From positions 63,085-127,084 of the forward strand of contig DBIW01000036.1 of assembly GCA_002296965.1 (NCBI GenBank): a DNA stretch of 64,000 nucleotides, written 5' to 3'. Source of the stretch: Treponema sp. UBA792 (lineage in GTDB: Bacteria > Spirochaetota > Spirochaetia > Treponematales > Treponemataceae). Below are positions 43,301 to 49,483 of the stretch, piece by piece (within the stretch, counting starts at the first letter, position 1; every line of letters starts with the position of its first letter). The notes under the pieces were generated by a model. The model was not told where the DNA came from and did no database searches. It worked only from the letters and a program-made list of their open reading frames with translations. Both the position numbers and the translations under genes were made by a program.

Positions 43301-44889
43301 AGTTCAACGCCGTGTCCGCCGAGGCGCAGAAACTCAGCCGGGAGCTTGACGTGAGGCTTGGGGAGGCGGCGTTCAGGGCGGGCGGCTCATGGCCGTATTT
43401 TGACACCGGAAAAATCAACAGGGACAACACTGGCTATCTTTTCTACCGTCCTGTAGTGTTCAGGCAGGGGACGGACGGGAGCTATGTCCATGCGGTCGTG
43501 TTCGTGGAGATTTCGACCGGGCTTCTGGTGGAGGCCGTGCGGAAGGGACAGCTGAGAATAATCATGACGGGAACTCTTGTGGCGCTTGCCGCGGTTCTTG
43601 TGGGCGCCGCCGGAGCGTTCTCGGCCGCATCCCGTATCGTCAATCCGATCAGGAACATAGAGGAGCAGCTCCACGTGATTGAGCGCACAAAGGACAAGGA
43701 GAAGCTTAAGGACAGCATGATAAGCGCCGTGACGGACGATGAGATAGGTCATCTTGCCGATGTCGTCAATGAGCTTACACGGGAACTGGCCAGAGCCGCG
43801 GAGAACGAGCGGCTTCTGATGGACGGAAAAGTTGTCCAGCAGGCGTTCCTTCCGCTTGATACGACCCAGTCCGGAATAAAGCAGACGACCGCAAGATTCG
43901 ATGACGGCCAGATAGAGTGCTTCGGGTATTATGAGGGCGCGTCCGGCGTGTCCGGCGACTATTTTGACTGGCGCAAGCTTGACTCGAGATGGTACGGAAT
44001 AATCAAATGCGACGCGTCGGGGCATGGTGTTCCTGCCGCCATAATAATGACTGTCGTGGCGGTTCTTTTCAGGCGGTATTTCCGCAGCTGGTCATACGAG
44101 CGCAACGGGGTCGCGATAAATTCCCTTGTCGTCCAGATAAATGACTTCATCGCTACCCTCGGTGTCAGGGGAAAATTCGCCGCGATGATTGTATGTCTGC
44201 TGGACTCAAGGACAGGCGAGCTTTATATGTGCAATGCCGGAGACAATATCGTCCATATATATGACAGGAGCGCCGGAAAGCTCAGGACCGTCGGACTTTC
44301 TCCTGTTCCTGTGGTGGGCCCGTTCCTTTCGGCCGAGATTGAGCCTTCAGGCGGCTACCGTGTGGAGAAAACCGTTCTTGGCCACGGCGACTGCATTTTC
44401 CTGTACACGGACGGAATCGAGGAGTCGGTCAGAAAAATCAGGGATGCCGACGGACGGACTATAAAGACGGATGACGGGTATTTCCGTGAGAAGTCGGAGC
44501 AGCTCGGGCAGGCGAACCTGCGTGCGGTGATAGAGGCGGTGATGGACAGAAGGGCGTTCATTCTGAGAAAGGACAGGGCTGACGGCGGAGCTGAGTGCCT
44601 GGAATTTGATTTTTCGAATTGCGGAGGAACTGTCGGGGATGCCGTTATAGCTCTGGCCGCCGTAGAGAAGGTGTTCAGGATGCACAGCGGTCATTCATCG
44701 GGAAGCGGAGATAAAATCCGCGTGGACAGAAAGATAGATCTGTTCCTGAGGAAATGCTTCAAGGGTTACGGCGCTTGCTGCCGTCCCGCAGGCGATGTTC
44801 CGGATTCGCCGAACTATATCTATTACAGCGGAACGGCGGAGGATGAGCAGCTTGATGACCTGACCCTCCTTGCCGTCAGGCTGTCATGA
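40360..44889 (+). CDS. Large membrane protein: periplasmic propeller domain + HAMP + SpoIIE phosphatase
   Basis: A 1509-residue protein. Signal peptide (residues 1-21); about 600 residues of beta-propeller and Ig-like repeats (for example TVPPSPPEICEP); membrane helices near 752-774, 807-835 and 1064-1093; an extracytoplasmic sensor region between the last two; HAMP (1094-1145); and a PP2C/SpoIIE phosphatase with metal-binding SGDYFDW (about 1195), KCDASGHGVPAA, YTDGIEE and final DDLTLLAVRL. This would dephosphorylate an anti-sigma antagonist or similar protein in response to an envelope signal. It looks like a fusion of an exported protein with a complete sensor-phosphatase; an internal start lies at the junction. 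I chose ATG 40360 over TTG 40345. Confidence 0.88.
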   Translation: MNKKISTLLFVCAVLCGTVRAASFYWEPPYAAVPGNAEFPRTVRTSDGSSWLFWQETGDGGIWISGRRYFSPDEYADFPHIAGPFMYSGGIPDIFSAAASPDGTVAVAVLSAADEVTVVSSERSCGFVPRVLKISGSPVAPRIYAQSDGRFRLFVSVNNGGIFSIRYALSPDGQKWTGFADFAPAGRMRNPFVPFLVPSENGDAVAFQAQTVTAEGRLSYQIFCTFSGPSGNWSEPLLLTSGRFSAGGAETDLSLTQNQRPYLVNSGGRMLMVWENSGGSVSGSSLWCAEVTGSGLRADTVERISSGGDASGAAVFVCGGREYAVWSEGGGEESVNAMELASGNSLEIPSVPGRNRFASPVVTDIDGREILSFVWQNSSGGKNSIIMTSPDVSAQPPQVRAVSYKEGIPSGEGKAEFEISFSDDASGTAGYSWSWTQDPGVSAPERLMAFSDRRRLVLKAGSDGKWFLSVRTADYAGNWSEPAAAVYELDTVPPSPPEICEPDADIRGFLSSNSFSMSWNPSPDGDTAGYFYSLEHIGKIPSGIMGGPDDEAWTADAISARYSGKASRMRVSGKDSFTAACATAEFRNRRNGVYAFAVAAVDMAGNIGMPSVRIVVLNKFVPFTAIYAAREIRRPGTEAELEISGEGFLSGGHVESIFFTGDLSGYRAMTLADGFSVESDTRITGVRTGALLDSGTYRVGIVHSGRGTYISAPLLEAGQNGTVKITAPYRFGRKYVFAERRVGTAVKFPAAASMICAAAVLAVLAVSAAVSFARRRADFSAARNSLAAGIISERRSGMGGRRSKLRNKLIFQTMILVGMTAVIVSWMIGTVFTVTQEKTLAAGLQSKINVLMDSICLSVRNFLPSGNILELSLLTQQADAMDEVMDITITARKMGYVPGDEDADLGYIWASGRPELQNLISEYGYGRRKLDDGATAEILGSMSVLESHLEMTEKEASARIGSLTERARALARSSGEGAVREFNAVSAEAQKLSRELDVRLGEAAFRAGGSWPYFDTGKINRDNTGYLFYRPVVFRQGTDGSYVHAVVFVEISTGLLVEAVRKGQLRIIMTGTLVALAAVLVGAAGAFSAASRIVNPIRNIEEQLHVIERTKDKEKLKDSMISAVTDDEIGHLADVVNELTRELARAAENERLLMDGKVVQQAFLPLDTTQSGIKQTTARFDDGQIECFGYYEGASGVSGDYFDWRKLDSRWYGIIKCDASGHGVPAAIIMTVVAVLFRRYFRSWSYERNGVAINSLVVQINDFIATLGVRGKFAAMIVCLLDSRTGELYMCNAGDNIVHIYDRSAGKLRTVGLSPVPVVGPFLSAEIEPSGGYRVEKTVLGHGDCIFLYTDGIEESVRKIRDADGRTIKTDDGYFREKSEQLGQANLRAVIEAVMDRRAFILRKDRADGGAECLEFDFSNCGGTVGDAVIALAAVEKVFRMHSGHSSGSGDKIRVDRKIDLFLRKCFKGYGACCRPAGDVPDSPNYIYYSGTAEDEQLDDLTLLAVRLS
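42739..42753 (+). promoter_or_regulatory. Internal ribosome binding site and start codon inside the SpoIIE gene
   Basis: AGGAGG (42739-42744), six bases, then an in-frame ATG (42751, codon 798). The product from here would be a 712-residue HAMP-SpoIIE phosphatase beginning just before its own first membrane helix. Confidence 0.5.
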
Positions 44890-44891
44890 TA

Positions 44892-44920
44892 TGGACTTCT
44901 GGTGTTTCCTGAATTATATT
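44892..44920 (+). promoter_or_regulatory. Promoter of the small 108-residue protein gene
   Basis: TGGACT (44892-44897), 17 bp, TATATT (44915-44920), with a leader of about 26 bases and GAGGAGG before the ATG. Confidence 0.5.
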
Positions 44921-44952
44921 AGATGATGAACTGATAATCTGAGGAGGAAAAT

Positions 44953-45279
44953 ATGGATATTGACCGGAAACTTAGGGATATGCTTGAGAAGGGAGCTAAG
45001 GCGTCAAAGGCCGCATTCGAGAAGGCCGGAGATGCTGTTCAGGAATTCAGCGACAAGAGCGTTGTCCGGCTGGAGCGCAGGCAGCTTGAGAACCGCAGGG
45101 ACACAAAATACACCGAGCTTGGCAGAGCCGTCGCCGCCTCCTTTATGGAGAAGGGACAGAATGTGTTCAAGTCTGACACGCAGGAAGGGCAGGCGTTCAT
45201 GCAGGAGATACTTCCCCTGCTTGACGAGATTGCCGGTCTTGACCGTGCGATAAGCGGGAAGGACACCCGGCAGGAATAG
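44953..45279 (+). CDS. Small charged helical protein of unknown function
   Basis: A 108-residue soluble protein, highly charged and predicted helical; it has no signal peptide or cysteine. Its centre, YTELGRAVAASFMEKGQNVF, suggests a helical bundle. I do not recognise the family. It has its own promoter and a strong GAGGAGG ribosome site, so is probably well expressed. It converges with the OmpA-like gene eight bases on. Confidence 0.75.
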   Translation: MDIDRKLRDMLEKGAKASKAAFEKAGDAVQEFSDKSVVRLERRQLENRRDTKYTELGRAVAASFMEKGQNVFKSDTQEGQAFMQEILPLLDEIAGLDRAISGKDTRQE

Positions 45280-45287
45280 CCTGCCTG

Positions 45288-46592
45288 TCATTCAAGGATT
45301 GTTATCTCCACGCGCCTGTTCGCCGCTTTTCCGCCAGCTGTTGCGTTGTCGGCGACGGGCCTGTGGCTTCCGCTTCCGTGGCAGATGAATTTGCCCTCCG
45401 GGATTCCGCGTGCGGCGAGGCTTCTTGCCGTAGCCTTTGCCCTTTCGAGCGACAGCCTCATCTCTCCCTTCTCGTTGCCTGTGGCGGCGGTATGGCCCTC
45501 CACCAGAAACATGGATTCAGGAGCCTCCATCAGTATGGAGGCAATCAGATCCAGCCTCTCATCCTCTCCGGGCAGAAGCTCGGCGCTGTCCGCCTTGAAT
45601 TTCAGGTCGCTCATTGTCAGCCTGATTCCGGATTCGGTCTCGTCCACCTTTATTTCCGGCTTAGTGCCGTCCGCCTTTCCGTCCGGTCTGCCGGTTTCGG
45701 ATTTGCCTTCCGCTGATTTCCGTCCCGCGGTTTCCGTTTCGTTTTTTCCGGCCGGTTCCGCCGCCGCAACCGCGCCTGCCCTGCTGATCGCGGGAATGAG
45801 CCTGCTTCTGTCGGTCGCCGGTGGATATTCCGTGAAAAGCGAGATTGTTCCCCTGTAGGTGATCTGCCTGCCTCCGCTGTAGAAGAATGTCTCGTCCACC
45901 GTGTCGCGCACGACCGCCGCATTTCCCGTCCTTCTGCTGACGTACATTGTCGCATTGTGGGAGCCGCTTGCCTTGGTGAGTTCCGGATCCCCTCCGAAGT
46001 CGATGTATGAGATTCCGTATCTGGTAGCCCATTTCGCCCTCAGAACGAGCATCTCCTCTCCGTTGAACAGCTCGTTTCCGATGTATGTGTATTCTATATA
46101 CATCGGAATTCTGGTGAATCTGCCGTCTCCCAGCGGATCCACCGTCCGCTCAGCCTTTGACTGCCATCTGTCTCCGGGGCTTATGGCTTTTTCCGTGAAG
46201 GCCGGAAAGCTTCTGAAGGTCGGATAGCCGTGATCCTCCGTCATGACAAGGTTTCCGTCGGGGCTTATCCTGAACGCGGCCGGAACAGCCTCGTGTATGG
46301 AATCCCCGACTTTTCCGGAGTTCCGCCTTGTGTCCTGCGAGACATAGAAATTCCCTGTGTAGAAACGGTCTCCGCCCGTCCGTCCGTCGGGGCTCTCCGC
46401 CGGCGTTATGAATGAGCGGATCTCCCTGTTCACAAGTCCGGTGTATTTTCCGTTGTCATAGCGGCGCAGATCCGACCGCTCCACGAGCATGTATGTTCCG
46501 GTTCCGCTGTATCTTATTCTTGCCGGCTCATCGGCCTTCGCCGTTGCCGCCAGCAGAATTGCGGCCAGAACCGCAGGCCTGCATCTTTTCAT
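45288..46592 (-). CDS. OmpA-family peptidoglycan-binding outer-membrane protein
   Basis: A 434-residue exported protein with a signal peptide (about residues 1-20). Residues 25-265 are beta-rich. A Lys/Glu/Gly-rich linker (about 270-320) leads to an OmpA C-terminal domain: LKFKADSAELLPGEDERLDLIASIL, MFLVEGHTAATGNEKGEMRLSLERAKATARSLAARGI, and GKAANRRVEITIL. These residues (including the Asp/Arg pair of TaxN..xLSxxRA and NRRVE) bind peptidoglycan. It is downstream of the tRNA-binding-domain gene (5-base gap), probably co-transcribed. Confidence 0.9.
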   Translation of the reverse strand: MKRCRPAVLAAILLAATAKADEPARIRYSGTGTYMLVERSDLRRYDNGKYTGLVNREIRSFITPAESPDGRTGGDRFYTGNFYVSQDTRRNSGKVGDSIHEAVPAAFRISPDGNLVMTEDHGYPTFRSFPAFTEKAISPGDRWQSKAERTVDPLGDGRFTRIPMYIEYTYIGNELFNGEEMLVLRAKWATRYGISYIDFGGDPELTKASGSHNATMYVSRRTGNAAVVRDTVDETFFYSGGRQITYRGTISLFTEYPPATDRSRLIPAISRAGAVAAAEPAGKNETETAGRKSAEGKSETGRPDGKADGTKPEIKVDETESGIRLTMSDLKFKADSAELLPGEDERLDLIASILMEAPESMFLVEGHTAATGNEKGEMRLSLERAKATARSLAARGIPEGKFICHGSGSHRPVADNATAGGKAANRRVEITILE

Positions 46593-46597
46593 AGGTG

Positions 46598-47131
46598 TCA
46601 GCCTACGTTTCCGTTTTTATATACTGATGCGGTCAGATATTTTCCGTCCGCCGTAAGCCGCTTTCCGTCAATCTCCACGAATCCGTCTCTTGTGCGGAGC
46701 GGCATTTCAAAGAATTTGTCCGGCTTCACGTAGCAGAGCTTCTCCTCCGGCGCTGAGAATCCCTCCGGCTCAAGGACCGTGCCCGGCTCGAACTGGGGCG
46801 CGAACAGGACCTCGCAGGTCTCATGATCTTCCGGCGTGTCGGGATCGGATGCCGCGAGGAGCATTCCGTTGCTTCTGACTCCGCGGAAATTCGCCGGCTT
46901 CAGGTTGTATACCAGGACGATGTTCTTTCCGAGCAGCTCCTCCGGCCTGTAGAACGGGACTATGGAGCTGACAATCTGTCTCGGCTCCTCTCCGTCTCCG
47001 GTGTCGAGGGTGAGTATGTACAGAAGCGAGCCGCCCGGATGCTGCTCCACCTTTATGATTTTAGAGACCTTAAGTATGACCTTCCTGCTGAATCTCTCCG
47101 CCACCGGCATCATGCCGCTGTCCTCTTCCAT
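46598..47131 (-). CDS. Stand-alone tRNA-binding (EMAPII/Trbp111-like) domain protein
   Basis: A 177-residue cytoplasmic protein. Residues 15-110 match the OB-fold tRNA-binding domain found at the end of MetRS and in CsaA/Trbp111: ILKVSKIIKVEQHPGGSLLY, RQIVSSIVPFYRPEELLGKN, and NLKPANFRGVRSNGMLLAAS. The C-terminal 70 residues, including PQFEPGTVLEPEGF, follow as a second beta domain. Likely to bind structured RNA or aid MetRS; the role is inferred. GGAGG lies before the ATG. Confidence 0.87.
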   Translation of the reverse strand: MEEDSGMMPVAERFSRKVILKVSKIIKVEQHPGGSLLYILTLDTGDGEEPRQIVSSIVPFYRPEELLGKNIVLVYNLKPANFRGVRSNGMLLAASDPDTPEDHETCEVLFAPQFEPGTVLEPEGFSAPEEKLCYVKPDKFFEMPLRTRDGFVEIDGKRLTADGKYLTASVYKNGNVG

Positions 47132-47165
47132 GGTTTCCTCCGTCAGATATATAAAGATGGAACAG

Positions 47166-47194
47166 AGGTTACCACAGATCAGGATCTTTGTAAA
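47166..47194 (-). promoter_or_regulatory. Promoter of the tRNA-binding-domain/ompA operon
   Basis: On the minus strand TTTACA (47189-47194) and TAACCT (47166-47171) are 17 bp apart. This is 26 bp from the oppositely directed flagellar promoter. Confidence 0.5.
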
Positions 47195-47219
47195 TTTGAC
47201 CGCACCCGCAATATTTTCC

Positions 47220-47246
47220 TAAACTCCCTTGTCCGTAACCCGATAT
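47220..47246 (+). promoter_or_regulatory. Sigma-28 (FliA)-type promoter of the flgF operon
   Basis: TAAA (47220-47223), 15 bp, CCCGATAT (47239-47246), close to the FliA consensus TAAA-N15-GCCGATAA. The predicted start near 47253 gives a 13-base leader with AAGAGGTG before the ATG. Confidence 0.65.
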
Positions 47247-47265
47247 TCATTATAAGAGGTGAAAA

Positions 47266-48063
47266 ATGATTCGTGGCTGGTACATAGGCGCAAGCGGAAT
47301 GAGTGCGCAGCAGAACAGGCTTGACGCGATCTCCAACAATCTTGCGAATGTTGATACTGCGGGATACAAGCGTGACGTGACGGCAAGCAAGTCTTTTCCG
47401 GAGCTTCTGCTGCGGCGTACATCCGCGGACGGAGTGTACCACATTCCGGACGGTTCCGCTGATGCGGCGCCGGTGATAGGAAAGCTGGGGCTCGGCGTCG
47501 AGACGAACGAGAATTTCACCGATTTTTCACAGGGTTCGTTCAAGATTACAAACACTAAGACCGATGTCGCTTTTTCCGGAAAGGGATTCTATGCGGTGCA
47601 GACGCCGGAAGGCGAGCGCTACACGAGGAACGGAAATTTCCATATAGGCAAGGAAGGGATTCTTGAGACCAAGGAAGGCTATCCTGTGCTAGGCGAGGAC
47701 GGAATCATAACCCTTGAGAACGACCGCTTCATAGTAAACGAGGACGGAATCCTCTTCTCGGAGGATGACATGGGAGAGATAGCCAGATTCAAGGTTGTCC
47801 GTTTTGACAACGAGCGCTATCTGAAGAAGATGGGCGGCAGCATGTATTCAAGCAACGGCATATCCGGCCCGGCCCACATCGCCGAGGGAGCGGAACGCCC
47901 AAAATTCATGCAGGGCTATACGGAGACTTCCAATGTGAACGTCGTGAACGAGATGGTCCAGATGATTGAGGTGAACCGCGCGTATGAGGCGAACCAGAAG
48001 ACAATCACAAGTCAGGATTCAATGATGGGCACGCTCTGGCAGAAAGTCGCCGTGATGAGCTGA
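47266..48063 (+). CDS. flgF: Flagellar basal-body rod protein, FlgF/FlgG family
   Basis: Rod subunit of the periplasmic flagellum, 265 residues. The N-terminal rod signature is MSAQQNRLDAISNNLANVDTAGYKRD, and the C-terminal helix is YTETSNVNVVNEMVQMIEVNRAYEANQK, which pack together in the axial structure. The middle shows YAVQTPEGERYTRNGNF, typical of FlgF/FlgG. In Treponema two FlgG-like genes stand in tandem; the first is usually named flgF. No signal peptide, as expected for type III export. Confidence 0.92.
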   Translation: MIRGWYIGASGMSAQQNRLDAISNNLANVDTAGYKRDVTASKSFPELLLRRTSADGVYHIPDGSADAAPVIGKLGLGVETNENFTDFSQGSFKITNTKTDVAFSGKGFYAVQTPEGERYTRNGNFHIGKEGILETKEGYPVLGEDGIITLENDRFIVNEDGILFSEDDMGEIARFKVVRFDNERYLKKMGGSMYSSNGISGPAHIAEGAERPKFMQGYTETSNVNVVNEMVQMIEVNRAYEANQKTITSQDSMMGTLWQKVAVMS

Positions 48064-48097
48064 ATTTTATAGGAACAGGAATTCGGGAGCAAAGATT

Positions 48098-48892
48098 ATG
48101 GTAAGAAGCCTTTGGACGGCGGCCACCGGAATGAACGGCCAGCAGTCAAACATAGACGCGATTTCAAACAATCTGTCAAACGTGAACACGACCGGCTACA
48201 AGCAGCAGCGTGTCGAATTTGAGGATCTTGTCTATCAGGATCTCAAGCTTGCCGGAACTCCGGCCACGGAGGATACGGTCACTCCTGTCGGAATACAGCA
48301 GGGAAGCGGTGTGAAGGTCGCCGCCACCCAGCGCATAATGAACCAGGGCTCTCTCCAGAACACCGGAGTCGATACTGATGTCGCTATTGTGGGAGAGGGC
48401 TTCTTCCGTGTCCAGAAATATGACGGAAGCTACGCCTATACACGGGACGGCTCGTTCAAGGTGGACAGCAACGGCCAGCTTGTGAATTCCAACGGACTTC
48501 GCGTCATGCCGGAGATAATTCTTCCTGAGGGATATGACGTGTCAAGCCTCACCATAACCCAGTCCGGCGTCGTGTCGGTGAAAGTGAACGGCGGAAACGA
48601 TCCTGTGGAGGTCGGCCAGCTTGAGCTTTACCGTTTTCCGAATGCGGTCGGACTTCATGCGGAGGGCGACAACCTCTTCAAGGTGACGAATGCCAGCGGC
48701 GAGGCGATAGCGGGAATTCCCGGAAGCGAGGGAATGGGCGAGACCCGCCACAAATTTCTTGAGATGTCGAATGTTTCTGTCGTAAATGAGATGGTGCAGA
48801 TGATAGTCGCCCAGCGCGCATACGAATTCAACAGCAAGGCGATCCAGACATCTGACAATATGCTTTCAACAGCCGTCAACCTCAAGCGCTGA
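48098..48892 (+). CDS. flgG: Flagellar distal rod protein FlgG
   Basis: Distal rod subunit, 264 residues. It opens MVRSLWTAATGMNGQQSNID, has FRVQKYDGSYAYTRDGSFKVD and ends with SNVSVVNEMVQMIVAQRAYEFNSKAI, the FlgG pattern. GGGAGCAAAG is upstream. It is 34 bases after flgF, and 22 before the flgJ-like gene. Confidence 0.95.
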   Translation: MVRSLWTAATGMNGQQSNIDAISNNLSNVNTTGYKQQRVEFEDLVYQDLKLAGTPATEDTVTPVGIQQGSGVKVAATQRIMNQGSLQNTGVDTDVAIVGEGFFRVQKYDGSYAYTRDGSFKVDSNGQLVNSNGLRVMPEIILPEGYDVSSLTITQSGVVSVKVNGGNDPVEVGQLELYRFPNAVGLHAEGDNLFKVTNASGEAIAGIPGSEGMGETRHKFLEMSNVSVVNEMVQMIVAQRAYEFNSKAIQTSDNMLSTAVNLKR

Positions 48893-48914
48893 CGCATAGA
48901 TACGGGGGAATGAT

Positions 48915-49421
48915 ATGAATGTCGGTCAGGTCAGTACGGTGTCATCGCTTACGGCAGGAAAAGGCGCGCTCTCATCAGCCAGGATGAGCGGCGAGGAGGC
49001 CAGATTCTCTGAGCTGCTTGACAGGCTCAGGCCGGATGACGGAAAATCCAGTCTTTCGTCGTCACAGATCGCGCGGAGCGGCCGTCTGAACGGAGAATAC
49101 ACGACGGGATTTGCCGGGACATTCACATCCGCATCCGACACGGATTCTCTTCCCAGGGGAGCCGCTGCGAACCAGTCAGGATCCTCCGGCAGGGACACAA
49201 GAATCGACAGGACCAGCGAGCTTTATGAGAAGGCCATGGAGCTTGAGAACTATTTCGTGAAGCAGATGCTGTCCTCAATGAGGAAAACCGTCATGCGCAG
49301 CGGAGAGAGCGACTTCGCGCGCGATACATACGAGGACATGCTTTATGATGAGTATGCCGCGGAGATGACCAAGAACGCCGGATTCGGTCTTGCCGATCAG
49401 ATTTACATTCAACTTGCATAG
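48915..49421 (+). CDS. flgJ: Rod-binding protein FlgJ (N-terminal type, no hydrolase)
   Basis: A 168-residue protein matching only the rod-cap domain of FlgJ: YEKAMELENYFVKQMLSSMR, then YEDMLYDEYAAEMTKNAGFGLADQI at the C terminus. The N-terminal 90 residues are Ser/Gly-rich and probably disordered. The peptidoglycan hydrolase half of enterobacterial FlgJ is absent, as is usual in spirochaetes, where the rod does not cross the outer membrane. Confidence 0.88.
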   Translation: MNVGQVSTVSSLTAGKGALSSARMSGEEARFSELLDRLRPDDGKSSLSSSQIARSGRLNGEYTTGFAGTFTSASDTDSLPRGAAANQSGSSGRDTRIDRTSELYEKAMELENYFVKQMLSSMRKTVMRSGESDFARDTYEDMLYDEYAAEMTKNAGFGLADQIYIQLA

Positions 49422-49442
49422 ACGGCGGTTACTGCGTAGAAT
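49414..49442 (+). promoter_or_regulatory. Possible promoter of the chemoreceptor gene
   Basis: TTGCAT (49414-49419), 17 bp, TAGAAT (49437-49442), overlapping the end of flgJ. The -35 matches weakly; read-through from flgJ is equally possible. Confidence 0.35.
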
Positions 49443-49483
49443 GGAGGGACACAACTAAATCATTGCATCGAGGTTCCTCATCT

